A DNA stretch of 36,521 bases from assembly GCA_002725995.1 (NCBI GenBank), contig PBRQ01000070.1, forward strand, positions 1-36,521, written 5' to 3'. Shown here piece by piece: positions 19,363-27,216 of the stretch. The notes below the pieces were generated by a model, which did not search any database, was not told the origin of the DNA, and saw only the letters and a program-made list of their open reading frames with translations. Source of the DNA: Gammaproteobacteria bacterium (GTDB lineage: Bacteria; Pseudomonadota; Gammaproteobacteria; Pseudomonadales; Azotimanducaceae). Position 1 is the stretch's first letter. Each line of letters opens with the position of its first letter. A program made the translations under genes and the position numbers.

Positions 19363-20409
19363 ATGGGCCAGCAGCAACGAAAGGCGGTCGCACTTATTTC
19401 CGGTGGCCTGGACTCAATGCTGGCGGCCAGGGTAGTCAAGGATCAGGGGATCCATGTGGAAGGGCTGAACTTTTTCACTGGTTTCTGCGTAGAAGGCCAT
19501 ACGCACGCCATTCGGCGGGTAGGAAAAAACAAACCAAAGCGAAACAACTCCCTCTGGGTGGCTGAGCAGTTGGGCATCAAACTGCACATCATCGACGTTA
19601 TAGAGGAATACAAGGATATCGTCCTCAACCCTGCCCATGGATATGGCCAGAATCTCAACCCCTGTCTCGACTGCAAAATATTCATGGTGAACAAGGCGAA
19701 AGCCTGGTGTGAGGAAAACAAGTTCGATTTCATTTTTACCGGGGAAGTAGTCGGCCAGCGCCCTAAATCACAAAGACGGGAAACCCTGCCCATTATTGCC
19801 AGGGAATCAGGCGCAGATGACAGACTCCTGCGCCCCCTTTGCGCAAAAAACCTGCCGGCGACACTGCCGGAACGTGAAAGCTGGGTTGATCGGGAGGCAC
19901 TATTCGATTTTCACGGTCGCAATCGAAAACCCCAGATTGCCCTGGCCGAGTCACTTGGATTCTCTGAATACGCCCAACCCGCAGGAGGCTGCTGTTTCCT
20001 GACGGATAAGGCCTATGCCGGTAAACTGGCTGATCTGTGGCAGTCCCGCGGTGAGAGAGACTATGAACTGGATGACATCATGTTACTGAAAGTTGGGCGC
20101 CACCTTCGGCCAAAGCCCCACTACAAGCTTATCGTCAGCCGGGAGGAGGGAGAAAACAACTACCTGTCTGGATACCGCAATGAGTTCATCAGCCTGGAGA
20201 GCAAATCCTGCAATGGACCGCTAGCACTCCTGGACGGCGAACCTCGAGACGATGATATCGAACAGGCCGCAGCTATTGTTGCCCGCTATGGCCAGGGTCG
20301 GGATGCCGAGGAAGTCCTCGTGGAGGTACGGATGAAGAATGGTGACCTCCGTGAATTGAGCATCAAGCCACTGGCCGCCGATGAAGTGCCTGGTAGCTGG
20401 CATGTCTGA
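19363..20409 (+). CDS. PP-loop ATPase, tRNA-thiolase-like, with NFACT-R/DUF814-like C-terminus
   Basis: This is a predicted tRNA sulfur-transfer enzyme. The N-type PP-loop SGGLDS (13-18) activates a substrate with ATP. Candidate sulfur or metal cysteines are C42, CLDC (101-104), C160 and C210-C211. Other conserved-looking blocks are TGEVVGQRP, LLRPLCAK and PAGGCC. The C-terminal third, with GRHLRPKPHYKLIVSREEGEN (given here as GRHLRP and KLIVSR), resembles the NFACT-R (DUF814) RNA-binding domain. It lacks THUMP and rhodanese domains, so it is not ThiI. I chose ATG 19363 (348 residues); ATG 19324 is possible, and starts further upstream would run into typA. The last eight bases overlap a TusA-like gene. 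The exact product (s4U8, 2-thiouridine or other) cannot be told. Confidence 0.82.
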   Translation: MGQQQRKAVALISGGLDSMLAARVVKDQGIHVEGLNFFTGFCVEGHTHAIRRVGKNKPKRNNSLWVAEQLGIKLHIIDVIEEYKDIVLNPAHGYGQNLNPCLDCKIFMVNKAKAWCEENKFDFIFTGEVVGQRPKSQRRETLPIIARESGADDRLLRPLCAKNLPATLPERESWVDREALFDFHGRNRKPQIALAESLGFSEYAQPAGGCCFLTDKAYAGKLADLWQSRGERDYELDDIMLLKVGRHLRPKPHYKLIVSREEGENNYLSGYRNEFISLESKSCNGPLALLDGEPRDDDIEQAAAIVARYGQGRDAEEVLVEVRMKNGDLRELSIKPLAADEVPGSWHV

Positions 20410-20632
20410 AAACAGTTTCAACCTTGATGCTCGCAGATTGCTCTGCCCCCTGCCGGTTATTCGAACCCAGGACAGGATCAAAGAACTGGTGGCCGGGGAT
20501 CTTCTCAAGGTGACCTGCACTGATCCAGGCGCGCTGGTTGATATTCCAAGCTGGTGTCGAATTCATGGCCACGAGGTTATCTCCACCGACACCGTCGATC
20601 GCGACATCATCATTAGGATCTTGGTTAAATAG
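20402..20632 (+). CDS. TusA-like sulfur carrier protein
   Basis: This 76-residue protein has the TusA/SirA/YeeD fold pattern: an N-terminal LDARRLLCPLPVI with the persulfide-carrying cysteine in the CPxP motif (C15), followed by DLLKVTCTDPGALVDIP and a final strand DIIIRILVK. TusA proteins carry sulfur as a persulfide from a cysteine desulfurase to an acceptor. The start at 20402 lies eight bases inside the PP-loop gene, so the two are translationally coupled, which argues that it delivers sulfur to that enzyme. It may be a dedicated paralogue rather than the general tusA, so I leave the symbol empty. Confidence 0.88.
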   Translation: MSENSFNLDARRLLCPLPVIRTQDRIKELVAGDLLKVTCTDPGALVDIPSWCRIHGHEVISTDTVDRDIIIRILVK

Positions 20633-20634
20633 AC

Positions 20635-20649
20635 GCACTATAACGGTGC
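20635..20649 (+). promoter_or_regulatory. NtrC-binding site 1 upstream of glnA
   Basis: GCACTATAACGGTGC matches the NtrC dyad GCAC-N7-GTGC. Its centre lies about 128 bases upstream of the predicted glnA transcription start, the usual enhancer range, three bases after the stop of the TusA-like gene. Confidence 0.7.
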
Positions 20650-20665
20650 TATTTTTAAATATATC

Positions 20666-20680
20666 GCACCATAATAGAGC
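20666..20680 (+). promoter_or_regulatory. NtrC-binding site 2 upstream of glnA (weaker)
   Basis: GCACCATAATAGAGC has a perfect left half GCACCA and a right half with two mismatches to TGGTGC. Its centre is 31 bases (three helical turns) from site 1, the same phasing as the paired NtrC enhancer sites of E. coli glnA. Confidence 0.6.
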
Positions 20681-20742
20681 TTTTCTAGCACCCTCGATCC
20701 ATTAGAAGCCACTAAATACCAAGGGTTTATTAATACATGCCA

Positions 20743-20759
20743 ATGGCATATTCTTTGCT
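20743..20759 (+). promoter_or_regulatory. Sigma-54 promoter of glnA
   Basis: ATGGCATATTCTTTGCT has GG (20745-20746) and GC (20757-20758) separated by exactly ten bases, with TGGCA and TTTGCT matching the -24/-12 consensus. The predicted start is near 20770, giving a leader of about 74 bases. Confidence 0.8.
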
Positions 20760-20843
20760 ACCCTATGTGCGCCAATTTAGCAATTTGCTTGGACCTAGAC
20801 AGCCGAGCAGAAAGTAACTTGAACATTCCATTTGGAGAATAAA

Positions 20844-22256
20844 ATGTCAGAGAAAACTCTCGGCCTAATAAATGATAATGATGCGAAGTGGGTTGACCTT
20901 CGTTTCACCGACCCCCGAGGGAAGGAACAGCATGTCACCAACAGCGCAAAGCTAATAGATGACGATTTTTTTGAAGTTGGTGCCATGTTTGATGGTTCCT
21001 CGATCGCTGGCTGGAAGTCCATCAATGATGCTGACATGATCCTCATGCCAGATGATTCCACGGCCGTCATTGATCCATTTACCGAAGAGACAACGGTTAA
21101 TCTGCGTTGCGATATCGTAGAGCCAAGTACCCTGCAGGGATACGACCGAGACCCACGGGCACTGGCAAAACGTGCAGAGGCCTATCTCGCCACCACAGGC
21201 ATTGGCGACACCGCCTACTTTGGACCAGAACCAGAGTTCTTCATTTTCGACAGCGTGCGCTACAAGAATGACATGGGCGGCGCCATGTACGAGATAGAAT
21301 CAGAAGAAGCAGCTTGGATGAGTGGTGCAGAATTCGAGGGTGGAAATATTGGCCACCGCCCAGGCATTAAGGGTGGCTACTTTCCGGTTCCGCCAGTTGA
21401 TTCTTTCCTCGATGTCCGCAACTCAATGTGCTCAGCTATGGAGGCTATGGGGATCACGGTTGACCTGCATCACCACGAAGTAGGTACCGCAGGACAGGCT
21501 GAAATAGGAACTCGCTTTGACTCCCTCGTTAGGAAAGCTGACCAAACCCAGATTTATAAGTACTGTGTACACAATGTCGCCCATGCCTATGGAAAGACAG
21601 CGACCTTTATGCCTAAGCCACTGGTTGGTGACAACGGCAACGGCATGCATTGCCACCAGTCAATCTTCAAGGATGGTACAAACCTCTTTGCGGGCGATGG
21701 TTACGGCAACCTGTCCCAGGAAGCTCTTTGGTATATTGGCGGCATCATCAAGCACGCTCGCGCACTCAACGCTTTTGCGAATGCGAGCACCAATAGTTAT
21801 AAGCGGCTAGTACCCGGTTTCGAGGCGCCACTGGTACTGGTTTATTCGGCACTCAATCGTTCAGCTTCAATCCGCATACCGTATGTACAGGGCGGCAGCC
21901 CAAATGGCGTAAGAGCCGAGGTCAGGTTTGGTGACAATACTGCCAACCCCTACCTGATGTTCTCCTCCATGCTGATGGCTGGCCTTGATGGTATCAAGAA
22001 CAAAATTGAGCCCGTCGGACCGCTGGACAAGGACCTCTACGACCTGCCAGCAGAAGAGCTAACGGATCTGCCAACGGTTTGTTCGAGTCTTGAACAGGCG
22101 CTGGTGGCACTCGACAATGACCGCGAATTCCTGACCCAAGGTGATGTATTCAGTGATGGCATGATTGACGGATACATCGACCTTAAACAGGAAGAAGTTG
22201 AACTGCTGAACTCCAGCACCCACCCGGTCGAGTTTCAGATGTACTACAGCGTGTAG
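20844..22256 (+). CDS. glnA: Type I glutamine synthetase
   Basis: GlnA makes glutamine from glutamate, ammonia and ATP, the main ammonia-assimilating step. The ATG at 20844, behind a GGAG site, gives 470 residues starting MSEKTLGLI; a longer TTG-started frame at 20832 is not credible. Active-site blocks include [28 protein letters not shown], and NRSASIRIP. Tyr399 in DLYDLP is the adenylylation site of the GSI-beta class, so GlnE control is expected. The sigma-54 promoter and NtrC boxes upstream and an intrinsic terminator downstream make it a separately regulated unit at the head of the nitrogen-control block. Confidence 0.98.
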   Translation: MSEKTLGLINDNDAKWVDLRFTDPRGKEQHVTNSAKLIDDDFFEVGAMFDGSSIAGWKSINDADMILMPDDSTAVIDPFTEETTVNLRCDIVEPSTLQGYDRDPRALAKRAEAYLATTGIGDTAYFGPEPEFFIFDSVRYKNDMGGAMYEIESEEAAWMSGAEFEGGNIGHRPGIKGGYFPVPPVDSFLDVRNSMCSAMEAMGITVDLHHHEVGTAGQAEIGTRFDSLVRKADQTQIYKYCVHNVAHAYGKTATFMPKPLVGDNGNGMHCHQSIFKDGTNLFAGDGYGNLSQEALWYIGGIIKHARALNAFANASTNSYKRLVPGFEAPLVLVYSALNRSASIRIPYVQGGSPNGVRAEVRFGDNTANPYLMFSSMLMAGLDGIKNKIEPVGPLDKDLYDLPAEELTDLPTVCSSLEQALVALDNDREFLTQGDVFSDGMIDGYIDLKQEEVELLNSSTHPVEFQMYYSV

Positions 22257-22299
22257 GTAACTGAGGACACACGCCTAAGGAATCCACATCGGAAAGTAC

Positions 22300-22334
22300 A
22301 AACCCCTCCTGTTATTTTGGGAGGGGTTTTTTTT
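22300..22334 (+). terminator. Rho-independent terminator after glnA
   Basis: The stem AAACCCCTCC (22300-22309) pairs perfectly with GGAGGGGTTT (22320-22329) across a ten-base loop and runs into an eight-T tract. It ends about 45 bases before the DUF4124 gene. Confidence 0.93.
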
Positions 22335-22381
22335 GCGCCCCATTCAAGTCAAAATGACGTGAAACCGGGAAGCGGAAATCT

Positions 22382-22924
22382 ATGATCAAGCGCTTGTGTA
22401 TGTGTGCTTTTGTCAGTGCTATTGGCACCGTTTTAGCGGCTCCAATTTACAAAACGGAGGATGAGTTTGGTAATCCTGTTTTTTCTGATAAGGCAGCAGC
22501 AGAAGCTGAAGAAGTCGAAGTACAGGAACCCGTTACCTTTGACTCCTCCAAATACACCAGGCAATACGAGAAGGCCTCCAGATACATGCAGGACGACAAG
22601 GAAGGCGAGGCCAGCAAAAATTATAAGTACCAGATGCTGGCGATCACTTCACCTGAAAACGGTGCAGCCATACGCAACAATGCCGGGATCCTGGAACTGC
22701 AATTCAAGATAGAGCCGGGCATTCAGCCGGGTCACAGTATTGCGCTTATGATGGATGGTAAGAAACACAGCAAGGTCAGTGGCAGTGGGTCCGTCTCAAT
22801 GCAGAATATCGACCGGGGTACCCACCAGTTCTACCTGAATGTTACGGGGACGAAGGATAAAAAGATTCTACAGGCCGGCCCTTCGATATCCATCACCCTC
22901 CAGCGCTACTCGGTTAAGCACTAG
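22382..22924 (+). CDS. DUF4124-domain periplasmic protein
   Basis: This 180-residue secreted protein has a signal peptide (about 1-19, cleavage near VLAA). The start of the mature protein, IYKTEDEFGNPVFSDK, matches the DUF4124 pattern YKWTDENGxVHYSD. A Lys/Glu-rich linker follows, then a C-terminal part (about 85-178) that looks like an Ig-like beta fold, with ITSPENGAAIRNN and a repeated strand pattern. The role is unknown. The gene lies between glnA and glnL, a linkage seen in Pseudomonas and relatives, but it is behind the glnA terminator and before the glnL promoter. Confidence 0.85.
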   Translation: MIKRLCMCAFVSAIGTVLAAPIYKTEDEFGNPVFSDKAAAEAEEVEVQEPVTFDSSKYTRQYEKASRYMQDDKEGEASKNYKYQMLAITSPENGAAIRNNAGILELQFKIEPGIQPGHSIALMMDGKKHSKVSGSGSVSMQNIDRGTHQFYLNVTGTKDKKILQAGPSISITLQRYSVKH

Positions 22925-22941
22925 CAAGATACATCATGGGC

Positions 22942-22956
22942 GCACCAATATGGTGC
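22942..22956 (+). promoter_or_regulatory. NtrC-binding site upstream of glnL-glnG
   Basis: GCACCAATATGGTGC has perfect half-sites GCACCA and TGGTGC with a three-base centre, the NtrC consensus. It lies about 80 bases upstream of the sigma-54 element of glnL, in enhancer position. Confidence 0.85.
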
Positions 22957-23018
22957 ATTCCGCTGCTATCCCGTATACAATGAACCTCGGACAAGTCTAT
23001 ATAGGTGGAGTTTGCCAG

Positions 23019-23035
23019 CTGGTGCACTTCTTGCA
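23019..23035 (+). promoter_or_regulatory. Sigma-54 promoter of glnL-glnG
   Basis: CTGGTGCACTTCTTGCA has GG (23021-23022) and GC (23033-23034) ten bases apart and a canonical CTTGCA -12 box. The predicted start near 23046 leaves a leader of about 30 bases before the glnL ATG. The -24 part overlaps GGTGCAC, which resembles an NtrC half-site. Confidence 0.82.
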
Positions 23036-23076
23036 GTACCTGGTGAAAGAGCCTGTATAGTTACAAGAACACATAC

Positions 23077-24177
23077 ATGAATTTTCGACCGGTAAAAGAC
23101 CAGCAGTCCTCCACCGGGGATGACAGCGCTGCAATGAGTGACAATATTCTTAACAACCTCAGTACCGCAATTCTTTCCCTGGATCATGAGTTGCGACTTA
23201 AGTATATAAATCAGGCGGCAGAGGGTTTGCTGGAAATTTCAGCGAAACAGTCCATCGGGCAAAAGCTTAGCGACCTAATACCGCAGACAAAGCCTCTACA
23301 GACTGTGCTCTACGATGCCCTGCAATCGGGGCAGCCCTATACTCAACGGAAAACACAAATCTTACTTGCATCCGGAACAACGATCACAGCTGACATTAGT
23401 ATATCCCCCATCGCTGAAGAAGAATGGCCCAGGCTAATAGTCGAGTTTTCACCACAGGATCGCTACCTCAGAATCGACAGGGACAGCGCTCTACAGGAAT
23501 ACCAGCAAGCCACCCGCCTCATGATTCGCGGTCTTGCACATGAAATTAAAAACCCGCTGGGGGGTATTCGTGGTGCAGCACAGCTTCTGCAACAGGAACT
23601 GGGTACTTCTGAATTTACCGAGTACACCCATATCATCATTGAGGAGACCGACAGGCTCACCCTACTCCTCGATCGGCTGCTGGGTCCTCGCTCAATCCCG
23701 AACCCAATCCCTACCAACATCCATGAGATTCTTGAGCGTATCCGGACCCTGATTGAGCTGGAAGCTGACTCTAACCTCAGCTTTCAGCGCGACTATGATC
23801 CAAGTATTCCAGAAATCAAGGCTGATCCCGAAATGATTATGCAGGCAATCCTGAATATCACCCGTAACGCCCTGCAAAGCGTTGCCAAGGTTGCCAACCC
23901 TACTATCCAGTTTGTCACTAGAACCGAACGGCAGTTCACCATCGCCTCAGTTCGCCACAGAAATGCCCTGCGAATAGATATTGTCGACAATGGCCAGGGC
24001 ATTGATGAATCACTAAAAGATCACCTTTTTCTTCCCATGATCAGCGGCCGCCCCGAGGGTACGGGTCTTGGGCTTTCGATGGCCCACTCCATTATTTACC
24101 AACATCGGGGAACCATTACTTTTGACAGCGAACCAGGTTGTACTCGCTTCACCGTCATCATCCCCCTAGGAAATTAA
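23077..24177 (+). CDS. glnL: Nitrogen regulation sensor histidine kinase NtrB
   Basis: NtrB phosphorylates or dephosphorylates NtrC according to the PII signal. The soluble 366-residue protein has an N-terminal PAS domain (about 22-130) with LSTAILSLD, the phospho-acceptor H155 in GLAHEIKNPLGG, the N box NITRNALQS, the D box DIVDNGQGI and the G box GTGLGLS. There is no membrane segment, as expected. ATG 23077 fits the sigma-54 leader; ATG 23134 is an alternative that leaves the PAS domain intact. It is followed two bases later by glnG. Confidence 0.96.
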   Translation: MNFRPVKDQQSSTGDDSAAMSDNILNNLSTAILSLDHELRLKYINQAAEGLLEISAKQSIGQKLSDLIPQTKPLQTVLYDALQSGQPYTQRKTQILLASGTTITADISISPIAEEEWPRLIVEFSPQDRYLRIDRDSALQEYQQATRLMIRGLAHEIKNPLGGIRGAAQLLQQELGTSEFTEYTHIIIEETDRLTLLLDRLLGPRSIPNPIPTNIHEILERIRTLIELEADSNLSFQRDYDPSIPEIKADPEMIMQAILNITRNALQSVAKVANPTIQFVTRTERQFTIASVRHRNALRIDIVDNGQGIDESLKDHLFLPMISGRPEGTGLGLSMAHSIIYQHRGTITFDSEPGCTRFTVIIPLGN

Positions 24178-24179
24178 TC

Positions 24180-25604
24180 ATGTCTGCAGATATCGTGTGG
24201 GTGGTCGATGATGAGCGGTCTATCCGTTGGGTTCTTGAAAAGGCTCTGTCAAAAGAAGGTCTCAACGTACGCTGTTTTGAGAGCGGTGAGTCACTGCTGT
24301 CGCAGATAAAATCAAGCACCCCAAATGCAATTATTTCTGACATCAGAATGCAGGGAATTGACGGCCTCGAACTTTTGCAGCAGATCAGGAAGCAGCACCC
24401 AGATTTGCCCGTCATCATTATGACCGCACACTCAGACCTCGACAGCGCTGTATCATCTATTCAGGGCGGAGCCTTTGAATACATTCCAAAACCCTTTGAA
24501 ATAGACGAAACGGTTTCTATCGTGAAACGCGCCTTGCTTCATCAAAAAGATGCCAGTTCGCAGGAAGCCGCAAATCCTGAAAGTGCAGCAACTGAGATCA
24601 TAGGCAAGGCAACTGCGATGCAGGAGGTTTTTCGCGCAATAGGCCGTCTATCAAAATCAAATGTCACGGTACTGATCAACGGACAATCCGGAACTGGAAA
24701 GGAGTTGGTGGCTCTGGCTTTGCATCGCCATAGCCCCCGCGTGAACCACTCATTTGTACCGTTGAATATGGCGGCGATTCCACGTGACCTGATTGAAGCC
24801 GAACTGTTTGGCCACGAAAAAGGGGCTTTCACCGGCGCCAACCAGTTAAGAAGGGGGCGATTTGAACAGGCGCAAGGCGGAACATTATTTTTGGATGAAA
24901 TAGGCGATATGCCTTCCGATACCCAGACGCGCCTGCTGAGGGTACTCTCTAATGGAGAGTTCTATAGGGTTGGCAGTCACGAGCCGCTGAAGGCTGATGT
25001 TCGAATTATCGCTGCAACACACCAGAACCTTGAGGATCTGGTTGCTCAGAATAAATTTCGAGAAGACCTTTTTCATCGTTTGAATGTAATACGAATTCAT
25101 ATACCCGCACTTGCTGAACGCAGGGAAGATATTCCCCTGCTGACCAATCATTTCCTTGTTGAAGCAGCAAAAGAACTCGGAGAGGAAGCGAAGCAGTTAC
25201 TACCCGCAACCATGAGCTATATCTGCGAACTACCCTGGCCGGGCAATGTGCGGCAACTGGAGAACTTCTGCCGCTGGATCACGGTCATGGCAACGGGGCG
25301 TGAGGTACATATTGAAGACCTGCCCCCTGAATTTCTTGGCAAGGAAAAAAATGATGACACGGGTGAAAATTGGGAAAGGACGTTACGCAACTGGTCTTCC
25401 CACAAACTCTCACAGGCCAAAGCGGGGGAGCCTGGATTGCTCAGCGAGGCCCTTCCTCGATTCGAGAAAATCCTAATCGAGTGTGCGCTCAGGCAAACGG
25501 GAGGGCGAAAACGAGATGCTTCTTTACTACTCGGCTGGGGCCGCAATACCCTAACCCGAAAAATCAATGAGTTAGGTCTCGCCAAGGATGACCTTCTGGA
25601 CTGA
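24180..25604 (+). CDS. glnG: Nitrogen regulation response regulator NtrC
   Basis: NtrC is the sigma-54 enhancer-binding activator of nitrogen genes. The chosen ATG at 24180 gives 474 residues; a longer frame from 24138 would overlap glnL. The receiver domain has VVDDERS and the phospho-acceptor Asp54 in SDIRMQG. The AAA+ domain has Walker A GQSGTGKE (the family norm is GESGTGKE), the sigma-54 contact loop GAFTGA, Walker B LFLDEIGD and LPWPGNVRQLENFCRW. A Fis-type helix-turn-helix lies at the C-terminus (KRDASLLLGWGRNTLTRK region). It probably controls both its own operon and glnA through the sites in this window. Confidence 0.97.
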   Translation: MSADIVWVVDDERSIRWVLEKALSKEGLNVRCFESGESLLSQIKSSTPNAIISDIRMQGIDGLELLQQIRKQHPDLPVIIMTAHSDLDSAVSSIQGGAFEYIPKPFEIDETVSIVKRALLHQKDASSQEAANPESAATEIIGKATAMQEVFRAIGRLSKSNVTVLINGQSGTGKELVALALHRHSPRVNHSFVPLNMAAIPRDLIEAELFGHEKGAFTGANQLRRGRFEQAQGGTLFLDEIGDMPSDTQTRLLRVLSNGEFYRVGSHEPLKADVRIIAATHQNLEDLVAQNKFREDLFHRLNVIRIHIPALAERREDIPLLTNHFLVEAAKELGEEAKQLLPATMSYICELPWPGNVRQLENFCRWITVMATGREVHIEDLPPEFLGKEKNDDTGENWERTLRNWSSHKLSQAKAGEPGLLSEALPRFEKILIECALRQTGGRKRDASLLLGWGRNTLTRKINELGLAKDDLLD

Positions 25605-25680
25605 TAAATTTAACCCTTTCATGGACCTGCAAGGACAAAAGGAGTCTGATTCTCCAAACCCGGTCAGACAGTAGGCAGAA

Positions 25681-26145
25681 ATGTTTCATATCGCACTATT
25701 CGAGCCAGAGATCCCACCAAATACCGGGAACATCATGAGACTGTGTGCCAATACAGGGGCTCACCTGCATCTCATTAAACCACTGGGGTTTCAACTGGAT
25801 GACAAGCAGCTGAGGAGAGCTGGGCTGGACTACAGGGAGTACGCAAGTGTCGCTACACATGAGTCCCTATCAGACCTGACGAAGCTGCTCTCATTTTCCA
25901 GAATTCTCGCCATAACAACAAAGGGCAAAACAACCTACGCGGATATCACCTATAGCGCAGACGATCTCATTCTATTCGGGCCTGAAACGAGGGGGCTTCC
26001 TGATAGGGTTCTGAATGATCTTCCTTCAAGCCAGCGCATCAGAATCCCAATGCTCAGCAACAGCCGCAGCCTGAATCTTTCGAACGCTGTTTCTGTAGTT
26101 GTTTATGAAGCCTGGCGGCAATCAGGGTTTAGCAAAAATTGTTAG
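25681..26145 (+). CDS. trmL: tRNA (cytidine(34)-2'-O)-methyltransferase
   Basis: TrmL is a minimal SPOUT methyltransferase that 2'-O-methylates the wobble base of tRNA-Leu isoacceptors. The 154 residues carry the family marks: N-terminal FEPEIPPNTGNIMRL, LHLIKPLGF, the SAM-knot strand LILFGPETRGLP and the C-terminal knot IRIPMLSNSRSLNLSNAVSVVVYE. The length is typical of the single-domain form. It lies 76 bases after glnG and converges with secB. Confidence 0.96.
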   Translation: MFHIALFEPEIPPNTGNIMRLCANTGAHLHLIKPLGFQLDDKQLRRAGLDYREYASVATHESLSDLTKLLSFSRILAITTKGKTTYADITYSADDLILFGPETRGLPDRVLNDLPSSQRIRIPMLSNSRSLNLSNAVSVVVYEAWRQSGFSKNC

Positions 26146-26190
26146 GTGTTGATCACCAAAGCGCTTCTGAGCCAGGCCAGGCCAGATAAA

Positions 26191-26667
26191 TTATTGGATA
26201 TTGTTTTCCCGACGCGCCTGAGCCACTTGTGATTGCTCATAGATCGCATCAAAGTTTACGGGTGCCAGCATTAAGGGAGGAAAGCTCCCTTTCACTACCA
26301 AGGAGTCAACCACTTCCCTGGCATAGGGAAACAGCACACTCGGGCAGAAACTACCCAACGTATGCGCCACGCTCTCCGTATCAAACCCACTGATGTGGAA
26401 GATACCTGCCTGCTGTACCTCAATAAGATAGACAACCTCATCATCTTCGTTCTTGGCGGTGATAGTCAGCCCAAGGACAACGTCCCAAAGGTCCCCTCCC
26501 TCGAGGTTTTCATTCTTGCTGTTCAGCTCAAGATTAACATTTGGTTTCCAGTCAACCCTGAAACTGTTTGGAGAGCCAGGCGATTCAAAAGAAGCATCCT
26601 TCAGGTAAATCCTCTGTAACGCGAACTTCCGCTTCTCTTCTTCTCCGTTAGCTTGTTGCTCACTCAT
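26191..26667 (-). CDS. secB: Protein-export chaperone SecB
   Basis: SecB is the tetrameric cytoplasmic chaperone that keeps preproteins unfolded and hands them to SecA. The 158 residues show [16 protein letters not shown], the peptide-groove strand [27 protein letters not shown], and the C-terminal SecA-docking [12 protein letters not shown]-like block (here [11 protein letters not shown]). The C-terminus is Ala/Arg/Asn-rich. It lies 16 bases after the rhodanese gene. The glutaredoxin gene grxC, which usually separates the two, is not here. Confidence 0.96.
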   Translation of the reverse strand: MSEQQANGEEEKRKFALQRIYLKDASFESPGSPNSFRVDWKPNVNLELNSKNENLEGGDLWDVVLGLTITAKNEDDEVVYLIEVQQAGIFHISGFDTESVAHTLGSFCPSVLFPYAREVVDSLVVKGSFPPLMLAPVNFDAIYEQSQVAQARRENNIQ

Positions 26668-26683
26668 GTTTAGACCACCCCGT

Positions 26684-27106
26684 CTATTTTTTCTTCACTA
26701 CTGGTAAGTTGCTTGCCGTCCATTCGCCCATACCGCCGGCAAGGCGGCGAACATTTTCATACCCCTTGGCTTTTAGCCTGCGACCAATTGTGCCCGCGTG
26801 CTGACCCATCTTACATACGATAACGACGGGTTTATCCCTAAAAGACTCCAGTTCGTCAACCCTGGAATCAAAACTCGAAAAAGGCATGCTGACGGCGCCA
26901 GCTATGTGGCCCCCACTAAACTCCTTGCCATCACGGATATCAACGATAACAGCTCCCTCCCGGTTTACCAGTGTTACCAGGCTTGTAGGAGTGATCGCTG
27001 CACCTCCCTGTTTGCCTTCATTGATCACGAAGACAACGATCAGGAACAGCAGGATGCTTACCAGAATGTAATGGTTCCCGGCAAATTCAAATAGTTGCTC
27101 AACCAA
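26684..27106 (-). CDS. Membrane-anchored rhodanese-like protein (YibN type)
   Basis: This 140-residue protein has one N-terminal transmembrane helix (about 13-28) and a single cytoplasmic rhodanese domain. The catalytic cysteine lies in the loop [11 protein letters not shown] (around residue 98), and [16 protein letters not shown] is the upstream signature. Rhodanese domains carry sulfane sulfur on this cysteine; the substrate of YibN-type proteins is not settled. The start is TTG at 27106, since no in-frame ATG precedes it. It is co-oriented with secB, 16 bases upstream, and divergent from gpmI. Confidence 0.88.
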   Translation of the reverse strand: MVEQLFEFAGNHYILVSILLFLIVVFVINEGKQGGAAITPTSLVTLVNREGAVIVDIRDGKEFSGGHIAGAVSMPFSSFDSRVDELESFRDKPVVIVCKMGQHAGTIGRRLKAKGYENVRRLAGGMGEWTASNLPVVKKK

Positions 27107-27163
27107 TTTAGTTCGATCCGCTGATGAAAATCAGTCGCGCAGTATACACAAAAATTTATTCTG

Positions 27164-27192
27164 GGGTCAGGGCCCCTGTTCTACTCTGACCC
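27164..27192. repeat. GGGTCAG/CTGACCC palindrome in the rhodanese-gpmI gap
   Basis: GGGTCAG (27164-27170) and CTGACCC (27186-27192) form a perfect seven-base inverted repeat with a 15-base loop, 25 bases before the gpmI start. The right side reads CTACTCTGACCC, the same as the right end of the element at 32361-32372. Confidence 0.7.
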
Positions 27193-27216
27193 TAAATATG
27201 TATGTAAACTGCGTCT

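Noticed and set aside
26142-26190. Possible bidirectional terminator between trmL and secB
   Set aside because: Only a four-base GGTG/CACC stem with no T-run on either strand.
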